Shown here: piece after piece, positions 26,419 through 35,676 of the stretch
Layout: each line of letters opens with the position of its first letter
How positions within the stretch are numbered: the stretch's first letter is position 1
Assembly (NCBI RefSeq): GCF_003111685.1
Contig: NZ_CP022190.1
Span: 1,264,001 to 1,328,000, forward strand
Direction of reading: 5' to 3'
Length of the DNA stretch: 64,000 nt
Source of the DNA: Alloyangia pacifica
GTDB taxonomy: Bacteria; Pseudomonadota; Alphaproteobacteria; Rhodobacterales; Rhodobacteraceae
The notes under the pieces: generated by a model
Databases searched by the model: none
What the model saw: the letters and a program-made list of their open reading frames with translations, nothing else
Told to the model about the DNA's origin: nothing
Position numbers and translations under genes: made by a program

Positions 26419-27457
26419 GGCGTGGGGGGCCCTTTCCCCGTCAGGTTCAGGTCACGCGGACGATCTCGGCTGTGCCGAGGGCGTTGAAGCGGTTCATGAG
26501 GGCGACGCGGATGTGGATTTCGGCAGTCTGGCGGTCGGGGTCTCTGGCGGCGATGCGCTCGCCGAAGGCCTTCAGGCATCGCATCCTGGCCTCGGCGCGG
26601 CTGCGGATATGGTATCCGGTCCACCGCTTCCAGAACGCCCTGCTATAGTGACGTGTGGCGCGCAGGGTTTCGTTGCGCGCCCGGGAAGCTGGGCAGTCGC
26701 CTTTCCATGGCCAACCGTTCTTGCGGATCGGGATGATCGCAGTGCCACCGTGTGCGATGATGGCGCTATGGCAGCGGCGGGTGTCGTAGGCGCCGTCTGC
26801 GGTCACGGTGCCGATGTCTTCGTCGTCCGGGATCTGGTCCAGCAGGTCTGGCAGGACGGGGCTGTCGCCTTCCCGGCTGGGGGTAAACTCGACCGCGCGG
26901 ATGTCGGAAGTGGCGGTGTCCATGGCCAGATGGACCTTGCGCCATTGGCGACGGCCTTGCAAACCGTGCTTCCGGGCCTGCCATTCGCCATCGCCGAGGA
27001 ACTTGATGCCGGTGCTGTCCACCAGCAGGTTCAGCGGCCCGCCGGCACGGCGATAGGGGATCTGCACCTTAAGAGTCTTCTGCCGGCGGCACAGCGTGGA
27101 GAAGTCTGGAACGGGCCAGTCCAGCCCGGCGAGGCGCAGGAGGCTTGCGACCATCCCGGCAGTCTGCCTGAGCGGCAGCTTCAATAGCACCTTGATCGAC
27201 AGGCAGAACTGGATCGCCGCATCCGAGAAGACTGGCGGGCGTCCGGGGCGGCCCTCATGCGGCGCGTGCCAAGCCATCTCCTTGTCCAGCCAGATCAGCA
27301 GAGACCCGCGCTTCGTCAGCGCAGCGTTGTAGGCGGACCAGTTCGTCGTGCGGTAGCGGGCGGGCTTGGGCTTGGGCTTGGGCTTGCTCATGACGCCCGT
27401 CTAACCGCTTGGATTCGTGATGTGAATCTTTCACGATGAGATTTCTGCAACAACGCC
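26393..27457 (-). mobile_element. IS5-family insertion sequence, 1065 bp
   Basis: Terminal inverted repeats GGCGTTGTTGCAGAA at both edges (26393-26407 and complement 27443-27457) enclose one transposase gene. The flanking bases differ (aat on the left, ggg on the right), so no target duplication is visible. It lies between two converging genes that both lose their 3' ends here. Confidence 0.92.
26447..27391 (-). CDS. IS5-family transposase
   Basis: 314 residues. DDE residues are visible in LLVDSTGIKF, TADGAYDTR and a downstream Glu-containing block near RSRAEARMRCLKAFGERIAA. The N-terminus has a KPKPKPKP basic repeat, and PVPDFSTLCRRQKTL is typical of the family. The frame is intact, so the element may be active. 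Confidence 0.93.
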   Translation of the reverse strand: MSKPKPKPKPARYRTTNWSAYNAALTKRGSLLIWLDKEMAWHAPHEGRPGRPPVFSDAAIQFCLSIKVLLKLPLRQTAGMVASLLRLAGLDWPVPDFSTLCRRQKTLKVQIPYRRAGGPLNLLVDSTGIKFLGDGEWQARKHGLQGRRQWRKVHLAMDTATSDIRAVEFTPSREGDSPVLPDLLDQIPDDEDIGTVTADGAYDTRRCHSAIIAHGGTAIIPIRKNGWPWKGDCPASRARNETLRATRHYSRAFWKRWTGYHIRSRAEARMRCLKAFGERIAARDPDRQTAEIHIRVALMNRFNALGTAEIVRVT

Positions 27458-28045
27458 GGGTTCAACCGGGGGCGCGTCGGTCTCCCCGTCGGACTGTTCC
27501 TCTTCCTCGATGACGGTCAGTGGCTCGGTGTCTTCAGCGAACTTCTCCGCCCAGTAGGGATTCACGAGGAAACGCGCGATGTCCTGGTCCTTCCCCTCGA
27601 AGGTGAAGGCCACCAGTTGCCGCGCCATGTCGTCATCCTCGAAGCGCGCCCGGGCCACGGTCGTGCGGTAAGTGTATAAGAACCACTCCCGCGGCGGATC
27701 GACCTCTTCCCAAGCGACGTCGACGGTCTTCCCATCCCCGCGATTGCCGGTGATCGTCCCGACCGCCTTGATGCGCATGGCGCTTACCGTGCGCCCCCGG
27801 TTCTCGAACGGGACATCATGCTTGCGGGTGTAGGCCGCCTTGATCGCGATCCGATCGCCCTGCTTCATCTGACGCACGAGATGAGAAAACTTGTCGTCGT
27901 AGCCATTTTGCCAGATGCGGTCGGCAAGAAAGCGCGGGGTCTGATCGCCTTCGTTCCACGCAGCGCCAACGAACCAGTAGTTGACGCCTTCCGCAACGAT
28001 TGCGCCCTCCGGCGCCTGATCTTCTACCTCATCGCCTTTCAGCAT
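27458..28045 (-). pseudogene. McrB-type N-terminal domain, ATPase part lost to IS5-family element
   Basis: About 196 native residues remain, followed by a few read from the IS to a stop at 27431. The NYWFVGAAWNEGDQTPRFLADRIWQNGY segment, the GDRIAIKAAYTRKHDVPFENRG block and the PREWFLYTYRTTVARA block match what I know of the N-terminal recognition domain of McrB-like AAA proteins (type IV restriction of modified DNA). The GTPase/AAA part and any mcrC are absent; they were presumably deleted with the IS event. Start ATG at 28045; a good promoter lies at 28236-28264. Confidence 0.7.
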
Positions 28046-28235
28046 GGAGCGCGCACCACATCAAGAATCTGCTCAAAATCGCTGAAGAATTGCAGAGCGC
28101 CTGTATATGTCTGGTCGAAAAGTCTCACGCCTACCCCAAATTTTTCAGGAAATTCCTGACATTCAACCCGATCATTGCAACCTTTGCAATCAGGCCAATC
28201 TTTTCCAGGTTTCGAGTGCCTTTTCGTCGACACGA

Positions 28236-28264
28236 ATTATACCGAACAGATTTAATGGCAGCAA
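28236..28264 (-). promoter_or_regulatory. Promoter of the McrB-type gene
   Basis: TTGCTG (28259-28264), a 17-base spacer and a perfect TATAAT (28236-28241) on the minus strand. The transcript would have a leader of about 185 bases before the ATG at 28045. Confidence 0.65.
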
Positions 28265-28830
28265 AGCGGGCTGCAACTGTAGCATCTTGACCGGCCGATA
28301 AACGGCAGCTCTGGGCCGGCCCCACCTGCCGGGCCTCGATGAGGTTGAGGTTGCCTCCGCCCTGGCACACCCCGCATCCTTGGCGGCGTGGCTATCCAAA
28401 GGCGATCCAAGCTGCTGGTGGTCGAGGATATCTCCGAATGCCGTCTGATCACGCTTTTCACCGATGCCTGCTGACGCCCCGTCGTAGACCCCGATGCTGT
28501 ACCGGATACGGACTGCCGGATTGCGGCGGCCTGCAGTTTTCCTCGGCTGGATAGGCCCCAAACTAGGGTCACAACCAGGCAGGCGTGACGACCAAATGAA
28601 GGTCGTTTGCGAAAAAGAAACCTGTCGACGCCTTAAGTCCAGCGAATCCAGGGGCTTGAGGCTGCCAGAATTTTTGCGAAAACCCTTTATTTCCAATTGC
28701 TTGCAATCCGTACCGCCGGAGGGCACTTTGCCCTCGTCTGAGCGAGGCGAGCATTCCAACTCCTCCCGATCAGCCGTGACGCGGCCTGCCCTCCCTGTGG
28801 GTCAAAACTCGCTCGAATTCATCGGAGGCT
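28265..28830. other. Intergenic stretch with two TTTGCGAAAA-type motifs
   Basis: No convincing gene. It separates the divergent McrB-type and metallophosphoesterase genes. Motifs gtttgcgaaaaa (28605-28616) and the perfect-core ttttgcgaaaa (28672-28682) recall similar motifs upstream of both tnsA genes. Confidence 0.4.
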
Positions 28831-29979
28831 ATGTTGGCCGCCCCTACCGTTATCGAAATCCCGGACAATGGCGGGGCGGTCGCAGTAATGGCCGACCTTC
28901 ACCTCAAGTCCTATTTTTGGCATGGAAGTAACCCGCTCGAGTTTCATGGCCTCGAAGATCGGCTCCTCGGGGAAAACGTCGATGCCTTGATCGTCGCGGG
29001 TGACCTGTCTGACAGTTTCGGCCCGTCACTGCAGGACGCGCTCGCATATCTGAGCCGCTATGTTCCCGCCGATCGCATCCACCTCCTCCCCGGAAACCAT
29101 GACTACTATTCTGGGCGGCTTGACGACGAGAACCGGCTCCGTGACCTGATTCACGCCAGCGGGAGTTGGTTCGCGCAGAAGACCGAACTCCGCCATCGCA
29201 GCGACCGGTATCTCTGCGCCACGTTGTGGACGGACTTCGACCTACTGGGGGATCAGGAGGCTGCCAAGAACTTCGCCCGCCGATTCATGCGCGACTTCGA
29301 CATGATCTTCATCCAAGCGCCCGGTCATGTGTGGCTCGACCCGGACCAGGTGCTGCCGCGCCGCATAGTCCCGGTTACGCCTGAGGATATAATCGCCGTG
29401 CATCGGGAACACCGCGCTTGGCTGGAAGAACGACTGGCGACCCCACATTTCGCCGGTAGTGGCAGGACCTTTGTTGTCACGCACCACGGTCCGCACCCGT
29501 CCGCCGCAGGGCCAATCGAGGGCCTCACGCCAGCCTTCCACTCAAACCTGACCGAAGCCCTCGAGCGGAGCGACATCGACACCTGGTTCTTCGGACATTC
29601 GCACCGGCGGCTGTCCTGCACAGTCGCAGGGACACGTATCCAGAATGTTTCAATCGGCTATCCGGACGAAGATCACGGTGACGACGAGGATGACCTGGCG
29701 GAGGTCTGCTTCATTGCGGCGGCGCTGAACACGCAGTCCTCGAATGAGGTTGGGGAGCTGCCGGCCGACCGACAGGCACTCGAGCAGGACTTCGAGTACG
29801 CGCTTCGGTGCAGCGAAACCGGCATTCCTGTCCTCGTGGACAAGGTCACACCCGAAACGCGCACCTTTCTGCACCATGCGTTGAGGGGATGCGCCTGCCC
29901 TGTCGTGCCGGAAGGAGACGCGTACTACGCGACCGATGTCATCGTCGCGTTCGGCCAGACACGGCCAGGTTCTGAATGA
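28831..29979 (+). CDS. Calcineurin-like metallophosphoesterase, in operon with tniQ
   Basis: 382 residues. The metal-binding motifs appear in order: DLHLKSY (D-x-H), GDLSDS, GNHDYYSG, VTHHGPHPS and FGHSHRRL, so a di-metal phosphoesterase or nuclease is expected. The C-terminal ~90 residues are acidic and not recognised. A GGAGG lies only 2 bases before the ATG at 28831; the adjacent TTG at 28834 would be better spaced, so the start could be one codon later. Its stop overlaps the small membrane protein gene by 4 bases, and that gene overlaps tniQ by 4 bases, so the three are translationally coupled. This pairing with a transposon target selector is unexpected. Confidence 0.88.
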   Translation: MLAAPTVIEIPDNGGAVAVMADLHLKSYFWHGSNPLEFHGLEDRLLGENVDALIVAGDLSDSFGPSLQDALAYLSRYVPADRIHLLPGNHDYYSGRLDDENRLRDLIHASGSWFAQKTELRHRSDRYLCATLWTDFDLLGDQEAAKNFARRFMRDFDMIFIQAPGHVWLDPDQVLPRRIVPVTPEDIIAVHREHRAWLEERLATPHFAGSGRTFVVTHHGPHPSAAGPIEGLTPAFHSNLTEALERSDIDTWFFGHSHRRLSCTVAGTRIQNVSIGYPDEDHGDDEDDLAEVCFIAAALNTQSSNEVGELPADRQALEQDFEYALRCSETGIPVLVDKVTPETRTFLHHALRGCACPVVPEGDAYYATDVIVAFGQTRPGSE

Positions 29980-30242
29980 TGCCCTTTGATGCGATCATTT
30001 CGATCTCGGGGATACTGGTCTGTCTGGTTGGCCTTGTTCATGTCGTCATCGCCTACCGGCAGACCACGCGCTCGGCTGAACCTGATCCGCAGCGCGTAAA
30101 ACGCTTCGTCGAAAGCGCCGCGCCGATCCCCGGCCACCTGCTTTACGCTCATCAGGATCGATGCCCCACAGCGAGGCCCTCTCGCGCGCAAAAGGCCGAG
30201 CCTGCTGAGGAAGACTCAAAAGACCACGAGGCGCCGCGTTGA
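29976..30242 (+). CDS. Small one-helix membrane protein, tniQ operon member
   Basis: 88 residues. One N-terminal membrane segment (ISISGILVCLVGLVHVVIAY) is followed by a conserved DPQRVKRFVESAAP block and a variable hydrophilic tail. Two shorter relatives lie at 50487-50708 and 58394-58615; these share the helix and the DPERVRRFVESAPL block but add a C-terminal CxCCG motif that this copy lacks. It is wedged between the phosphoesterase and tniQ genes with 4-base overlaps on both sides. Function unknown. Confidence 0.75.
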   Translation: MMPFDAIISISGILVCLVGLVHVVIAYRQTTRSAEPDPQRVKRFVESAAPIPGHLLYAHQDRCPTARPSRAQKAEPAEEDSKDHEAPR

Positions 30243-32074
30243 CCACACCACTCCCCCTCGCGCCCGATCTCCAGGATCGGGAAACTGCCTTCTCCTTCGC
30301 ATCGCGCCTCGCCGCGATGAACGGCGTGGATACTGCGGGCTTCTGCACCGACATGGGGCTGTCCTTCAGCAAGGTGATCGACGGCAATCCTGAGGCCCTG
30401 GCCCGTCTGGCAGATCTCAGCGCGGCTGACGTCGAGGACCTGCGGCGCTGGTCGCCCCTCTACCTGGGCAACCGAGAGCACGAGTTCCGCGGCAATCGCT
30501 TTCATGCCAAGGCCATCAAGGAAAGCACCGTCCGGGGCTGTCCTGCCTGTCTGCGGGAGGATGCGGAAGCCGCCCCAGACAGTTTTGAAGGCGACATGTA
30601 CATCAGGGGCCACTGGCTCTTCCGGCCTGTGACACTCTGCCTGAAGCATCACCATCCTCTCGTTCCGCTATGGGCCGAGGCCAATGTCAGCCGGCGCTAC
30701 GACGCTGCCGCTCGCTTGGCCGAGATCGCGCCCGGCGTATGGGCCGGAAAACTGGACAAGGAGCCTCGCGCCCCCAACCCGTTCGATGAATGGATCGAAG
30801 CGCGCCTCGCGGGCACCCCCACGGAGAGCTGGCTGGATCAGTTCGACCTCTACGCCGCAGCACATTTCTGCGAGTTGCTCGGCCGCGCCATCTGGGCGGT
30901 CAGATACCCAAAGTGGAAAAAGTTCGGCCCGGAGCGTGCCTGGATGTCCTTCGAGATGGGCTTCCGCTTCGCGACCGAAGGGGAAGCGACGGTCCGCGAT
31001 ACCCTGATGCAGCTGCAGGAGACCATTGGCGAGCCGACCGACGGCCCCAAGAAGAAGTACGGCGCGCTGTACGACAGGCTCGCGTTCGACCTCCTGGGCG
31101 AGGCCTACGCTCCCTTCCGGGAGCTTCTCCGCGACCACATTGCGAGTACCTGGCCGTTAGGTCCGGGCGACGACCTCATGGGAGAGCCGGTGCTAGAGCG
31201 AAAGGTCCACTCGGTCCGCACCGCCGCGCGCGAGCTCGGCATAGATCCCCGGCGCCTGCGCAAGTTGCTGGTCGATATCGATCTCGTCCGGCCCGCCGAG
31301 ACCGGCCGCGATGACCAGTGGGAGCTGTTCGATGCCAGGGCAGCGCAGCCACATCTCGACCGGATCAACACCCTGGTGTCCGCAAAGGACTTCCAGGAAG
31401 CATTGAACATGTCCCGCTCGCAGTTCGAGCTTTTGCGAAAAGAGGGCCATTTCCCGCCCACAATCGACGGCGGAGATCACAAGCCACTCTGGGACGTCCG
31501 TGCTGCCTACCAGTATCTGGAACGTCTTTTGACCGGGGCTGAGCCGATCTACGTGAGCATGCACGGCTGGGATGACATCCCGACGACCGCGCAATGCCTC
31601 AAGGTCTCCCCCGGCACGGTCCTGAAGCTGCTCGAGGGCGGCAGGGTTCAGCGGATCGGTCGGCACACCAACCGTGATGGCTACGCCAGCATCGTGGTCA
31701 CGAAAGGCGAGATCGAGCGTCTTCTGGATCGCCCCGAGGCGCCGGGTCTCAGCATCGATGTCTTTGCCCGCCAGTGCGGTCTGACCCGCTCAGCCGCTAT
31801 GCGGCTGGTGCGGGAGGGGCACGTCCCGTCCACAGAGGGCCGACACCCCAAGACCAATGCGCGGCAGCGCTTCCTGGCGCCAGGTGACCTGGCAGTTTTC
31901 CATGGGCGGTTCGTGACCCTGCGCGGTCTGGCCGTCGAGCTTGGCATGCCCTGGCAAGCACTCCGGCCCAAGCTGGCGGCTGCGGGTCTAGCGCCCTTCA
32001 GTCCGGACGGGCAGGACTACGGCGCGGTTTTCGAGCGCTCTGCCATTCAGGATCATCCTGGTAATTTCACCTGA
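30239..32074 (+). CDS. tniQ: TniQ-family target-selection protein, copy 1
   Basis: 611 residues. The N-terminal TniQ domain is recognised by its zinc site: C101-x2-C104 and C134-x2-H137, with the same spacing as in the module 2 protein, plus WLFRPVTLCLKHHHPLVPLW. The remaining ~450 residues are helical with repeated HTH-like segments (ARELGIDPRRLRKLLVD; ARQCGLTRSAAMRLVREG), as in long TniQ/TnsD proteins that read a fixed DNA site. It lies ~22.5 kb from tnsABC module 1, which has no tniQ of its own, and on the other strand. A GTG/TTG-type start is used; the 4-base overlap with the preceding gene fixes it. Confidence 0.88.
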   Translation: MTTPLPLAPDLQDRETAFSFASRLAAMNGVDTAGFCTDMGLSFSKVIDGNPEALARLADLSAADVEDLRRWSPLYLGNREHEFRGNRFHAKAIKESTVRGCPACLREDAEAAPDSFEGDMYIRGHWLFRPVTLCLKHHHPLVPLWAEANVSRRYDAAARLAEIAPGVWAGKLDKEPRAPNPFDEWIEARLAGTPTESWLDQFDLYAAAHFCELLGRAIWAVRYPKWKKFGPERAWMSFEMGFRFATEGEATVRDTLMQLQETIGEPTDGPKKKYGALYDRLAFDLLGEAYAPFRELLRDHIASTWPLGPGDDLMGEPVLERKVHSVRTAARELGIDPRRLRKLLVDIDLVRPAETGRDDQWELFDARAAQPHLDRINTLVSAKDFQEALNMSRSQFELLRKEGHFPPTIDGGDHKPLWDVRAAYQYLERLLTGAEPIYVSMHGWDDIPTTAQCLKVSPGTVLKLLEGGRVQRIGRHTNRDGYASIVVTKGEIERLLDRPEAPGLSIDVFARQCGLTRSAAMRLVREGHVPSTEGRHPKTNARQRFLAPGDLAVFHGRFVTLRGLAVELGMPWQALRPKLAAAGLAPFSPDGQDYGAVFERSAIQDHPGNFT

Positions 32075-32123
32075 GCCTGCGGCTCTGTGGACGCCTCCTC
32101 ACTCTCCATCAAAAGGAAAAAAG

Positions 32124-32498
32124 ATGAAATACCTATTCGCGCATCGAGAAGACGCAGAGGCAATCAACGCCTACGCCAATTCGTGCAGGGCACATAAAAC
32201 CATTTGGGTCACTTGCCTTTACCGACGGACACTCGCCGACGTAGTGTATGATTGGAAGCCTCTGTGCAAAGCAGATGAAGATAACCTGTGTGCGCACAAG
32301 CAGCAGGTTGTAGATTTGTTTGAAAGGCTACTATCTCGTCAAGAAGCTGGCACCGTCTACAAATATGCTGCCCCTGAAAGGTTCGAGCTAAAGAACATGC
32401 CGATACCCCAAGCGAAAGCCGCTGCAGAAGAGCTTCACATGCTTATGACCCAACTGATCGAAGAACTGCGTGGCGGGCCAGTCCCCTTGGCCAACTGA
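32124..32498 (+). CDS. Unknown small protein, 124 aa
   Basis: I do not recognise it. The ATG at 32124 has a strong AAAAGGAAAAAAG upstream, and codon composition is more A/T-rich than the neighbours. The protein is soluble, Cys-containing and mostly helical (EQAKAAAEELHMLMTQLIEEL at the end). It lies 49 bases after tniQ and could be cargo. Confidence 0.65.
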   Translation: MKYLFAHREDAEAINAYANSCRAHKTIWVTCLYRRTLADVVYDWKPLCKADEDNLCAHKQQVVDLFERLLSRQEAGTVYKYAAPERFELKNMPIPQAKAAAEELHMLMTQLIEELRGGPVPLAN

Positions 32499-32551
32499 AA
32501 TATCATTGAGCACCCACAACGGATCGTACCTACACGTCGAAATCGAGAAGG

Positions 32552-32962
32552 TTGCTATCCCGGAGCCTGCGCCACGCACCTGGACTTGTGGGGCTTAACC
32601 TTGCCGAAGGCGGCTGGGTCCTGGTGGATGACCTTTTGCGCGCAGTGAAAATGGCCGGCCATCGGATCACTGCCGACACCCTCTGCCAGATCGTAGGGGA
32701 GAAGGACAATCAACGCTTCACCCTCTCGGGGGACGGGCGTCGGAACCGGGTTACCCAAGGGCACAGCATCGCGGTCGATCTGAAACTGGTTCCCGTAGAG
32801 CCCCCGGCCATCCTGTTTCACGGCACGACGAGCGCAAACCCCGATGAAATCCTTGTATTGGGCTTCCACCCTGGTCAGCGGTGTCACGCCCCCAAATACC
32901 GCACCACCGCAAGCAAACTATGGACACGACGCAAATGGAATATTCACCTGAAGACTGGGTAA
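32552..32962 (+). pseudogene. kptA: Truncated RNA 2'-phosphotransferase (KptA/Tpt1 family)
   Basis: The first ~110 residues match KptA: LSRSLRHAPGLVGLNLAEGGWVLVDDLL, RFTLSGDGRRNRVTQGHS and VEPPAILFHGT. The family then continues to a second half with an RQHVHLS-type motif and NAD-binding residues; here the frame runs into unrelated sequence after HPGQR. The N-terminus is also damaged: coding similarity extends upstream of the TTG at 32552 (TSKSRRLL) but no ATG, GTG or earlier start precedes it before a stop. The protein should be inactive. Confidence 0.75.
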
Positions 32963-33309
32963 TTCTGAAAGTTTTATTTAAGATGCAGGACAGAACTTTC
33001 ACTCAGCTCAGAGTGTTGGGCGGCTGGCGCGGAGGGTATCTCAATGGGGATGCGTGGCGCATAAACTCCGGCATTCAAGCCATTCATGCGGACGACCTCG
33101 AATACCGTTTCCTCGGTCGATCAGGTTCCGTCTATCTATGCCGACGCGGCGAATATCGCATGTCACGCATCATGGCGTCTGGCCTGGGAGAGCTGAAGCG
33201 TCAGCCGACCGTTGTCGATGCAGAGGTTCTGGAAGACCGGAATTGGCTTGAACCAGGGCTCCTTGAAGCACTTCTCTCGACAGCGGCTGACGATACATCG
33301 GCGAGGTAA
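32920..33309 (+). CDS. Unknown protein, about 129 aa
   Basis: Not recognised. The frame starts at an ATG at 32920, inside the end of the kptA remnant; an ATG at 32935 is also possible. The middle reads like a wing or a beta-rich repair fold (GGWRGGYLNGDAWRINSGI, YRFLGRSGSVYLCRRGEYRMS), which suggests a small DNA-binding protein, but this is a guess. It is followed by dispersed repeat copy B. Confidence 0.5.
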   Translation: MDTTQMEYSPEDWVILKVLFKMQDRTFTQLRVLGGWRGGYLNGDAWRINSGIQAIHADDLEYRFLGRSGSVYLCRRGEYRMSRIMASGLGELKRQPTVVDAEVLEDRNWLEPGLLEALLSTAADDTSAR

Positions 33310-33397
33310 CTTCGCCTCGAGACCTGCGTGCGTCAGCGAAGGCCTGATTGATGCGCAGGTGGGAGACCTCAGCCGGAAGTGCCGCTGCTTCCGGCCC

Positions 33398-33530
33398 TGA
33401 CCTGCCGTTCAGTCCCTTGCCGATCGCCGCGGTCCAGCTTCACTAGACCGGCCATTCGTCCATCGCGCAGCATCATCGGAGGATGAAGGTCGGCAGGGCG
33501 GACCTTGCTGCCGTTCGCTGCAGTCGCGAA
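33398..33530 (+). repeat. Dispersed intergenic repeat, copy B
   Basis: Matches copy A (767-903, opposite strand) and copy C (36703-36813, same strand). It sits upstream of the DUF3604 gene. The rest of 33310-33739 shows a small hairpin (tgaagcc / ggcttca at 33681-33697) in the presumed leader and nothing else. Confidence 0.8.
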
Positions 33531-33739
33531 AGATGTGGAATTGAGATCTCATGCCCAGACCGATTTCACGTGGTCCGTACCTACGCCACGAGCGTTTTTG
33601 GTTCGGGCTCAGCCGGGATCATTCTGAGGCAACAAAGAGTCCTCACCGGGAACTTATCCATGTTAACATATTGGGATTCGTGAAGCCTTTGGCTTCATGA
33701 GATTTGATTGTGTCTGAGATATTTACCGAGGAGATTGGA

Positions 33740-35545
33740 ATGAAACGTGTTTTCGTCACCTCTTCGGTGCTCACACTTTGCGCTGCGAGCACCGCGTTGT
33801 CACAGGATGTACCGGTCAACCCCCTGCGCGAAGCCTATTTTGGCAACCTACATGTTCACACGGCGTGGTCTTTCGATGCCAATATCAACGGCGCGATCTC
33901 CGGCCCCGACGAAGCCTACCGGTGGGCAAGGGGCGAGGCGATCCCGGGAGGCGGAGGTGGGCCAGACCTGAAGATTCTGCGACCGCTCGACTGGTATTCT
34001 GTCGGCGATCACGCCGAGTACCTTGGAGCGCTTCCGCTCATGGCCGACCCGGAAAGCCCGGTCAGCAAGCACCCGCTCGCCGCGGCGATCAGCGGCGACG
34101 ATGCCACCGCCTCCTTTGCCGCCTACACCGAGATCCTCGATGGCATCTCTAACCGCAGGAACGACCCAATTCTCGGTGACCCGGTTCTTCTGGCCAGCGT
34201 GTGGGAGAAGATCATCGACATCGCTGACCAGCACTACAAGCCGGGCGAATTCACGACCTTTGCCGGGTTTGAATGGACGTCCAACCCGGGCTGGCGCAAC
34301 CTCCACCGGGTCGTCATTTTCCGCGACACAGAGAACGTGTCCGATCACGCCTTCTCGGCGATCGAGTCCGACCGGGAGGAAGACCTCTGGGCCTGGATGG
34401 ACCTTCAGCGCGTGCAAGGTGCAGAGCTCCTCGCCGTGCCTCACAATGGCAATGCCAGTGACGGACTCATGTTCCCGATCGGGACGAGCTATGGCGGCAG
34501 CGATATCGACAGCGCCTACGCCGAGACGCGGATGCGCAATGAGCCGCTGTATGAGCTGACGCAGATCAAGGGCACATCGGAAGTGCATCCGTCGATCAGC
34601 CCGAACGATGAATTCGCCAATTTCGAACTCTGGGACTACACGCTGGAGTCAACCGCCTCGCCGCCGGAACACAAGGTCGGCGGCTACATGCGCGAGGCGC
34701 TGATCCGCGGCATGGCCCTCGAGGCCGAGGGCAAGGGCAACCCGTTCAAATACGGCTTCATTGGCGATAGCGACACCCACAATGCGGCCTCGACGATCGA
34801 GGAGAACAACTACACTGGCAAGTTCGGGTTCGAGAACAATCCGGAACACCGGCTCGAAGGGCCTCCCGGCGTGAGCGAAGCCGCCGCGCAGCAGGTCCGT
34901 GAGTTCAGCTCGGGTGGTCTGGCCGGGGTCTGGGCGGAGTCGAACACGCGCGAGGCGATCTTCGACGCCATGGTCCGCAAGGAGACCTTTGCCACCTCCG
35001 GCGTGCGCATGCGTGTCCGGATGTTCGGAGGCTATGACTACGCCGAAGACATGATGGAAAGCGCCGACTGGCTGCAGGCGGCCTATGACGGTGGCGTGCC
35101 CATGGGCGGAGACCTTGCTGCAGCGCCAGAGGGCACGGCCCCGACCTTCCTCATCGCCGCCATGAAGGAGGCGGACGGTGCCAATCTCGACCGTATTCAG
35201 GTCATCAAGGGATGGGTCGAGAACGGCGAACAGAAGGAACAAATCTATGATGTCGCGCTCTCAGGCGGTCGCACCGACGGAAGCGAGCCGGTTGGCAACA
35301 CGGTCGACGTGGCCGATGCCAGCTACACCAACGATATTGGTGCTGCGGACCTGACGGCTGCCTGGACCGATCCCGACTTCGACCCGGCGGTCCCCGCCGT
35401 CTACTATGCGCGGGTTCTGCAAATTCCGACACCGCGGTGGTCGACCTATGATGCCAAGGCGCTTGGCGTCGATGTTCCCGACGGTCTGCCGACGTCCATC
35501 CAGGAACGCGCATGGACCTCGCCGATCTGGTACGCGCCCGAATGA
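33740..35545 (+). CDS. DUF3604 family secreted protein
   Basis: 601 residues from the ATG at 33740, which follows GAGGAG. A signal peptide (KRVFVTSSVLTLCAASTALSQ) precedes a DUF3604 fold related to PHP-type metal hydrolases: YFGNLHVHTAWSFDANI holds the HxH metal pair, YSVGDHAEYLG the next ligands, and GFIGDSDTHNAASTIEENNYTG the C-terminal pair. The family is found beside arylsulfatases and PpiC proteins; its reaction is not established. It is followed by a strong hairpin and the PpiC gene. Confidence 0.9.
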   Translation: MKRVFVTSSVLTLCAASTALSQDVPVNPLREAYFGNLHVHTAWSFDANINGAISGPDEAYRWARGEAIPGGGGGPDLKILRPLDWYSVGDHAEYLGALPLMADPESPVSKHPLAAAISGDDATASFAAYTEILDGISNRRNDPILGDPVLLASVWEKIIDIADQHYKPGEFTTFAGFEWTSNPGWRNLHRVVIFRDTENVSDHAFSAIESDREEDLWAWMDLQRVQGAELLAVPHNGNASDGLMFPIGTSYGGSDIDSAYAETRMRNEPLYELTQIKGTSEVHPSISPNDEFANFELWDYTLESTASPPEHKVGGYMREALIRGMALEAEGKGNPFKYGFIGDSDTHNAASTIEENNYTGKFGFENNPEHRLEGPPGVSEAAAQQVREFSSGGLAGVWAESNTREAIFDAMVRKETFATSGVRMRVRMFGGYDYAEDMMESADWLQAAYDGGVPMGGDLAAAPEGTAPTFLIAAMKEADGANLDRIQVIKGWVENGEQKEQIYDVALSGGRTDGSEPVGNTVDVADASYTNDIGAADLTAAWTDPDFDPAVPAVYYARVLQIPTPRWSTYDAKALGVDVPDGLPTSIQERAWTSPIWYAPE

Positions 35546-35554
35546 TCTGAGCGC

Positions 35555-35587
35555 TGCGCCCCACCAAGATTGCGCCGGTGGGGCGCA
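35555..35587 (+). terminator. Hairpin after the DUF3604 gene
   Basis: Perfect 11-bp stem (tgcgccccacc / ggtggggcgca) 10 bases after the stop codon; only a weak T stretch follows. It may partly end transcription or stabilise the upstream message. Confidence 0.6.
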
Positions 35588-35676
35588 ACGCTTTGGTCCC
35601 GAACTGCTGCACGGGGCCAATACTGGAAATGCCTGCATGGTGAGCCACTCTGCCCAAGGAAGACCGGACGTTCTTG

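Noticed and set aside
28039..28233. 64-residue minus-strand frame overlapping the McrB-type start
   Set aside because: Its composition is plausible and its stop overlaps the next ATG, but its only start (GTG at 28233) lies upstream of the expected transcription start of the TATAAT promoter at 28236.
30239..32074. CRISPR-associated transposon (tniQ with cas genes)
   Set aside because: No cas gene, no repeat-spacer array and a long TnsD-like TniQ; nothing supports RNA-guided targeting.
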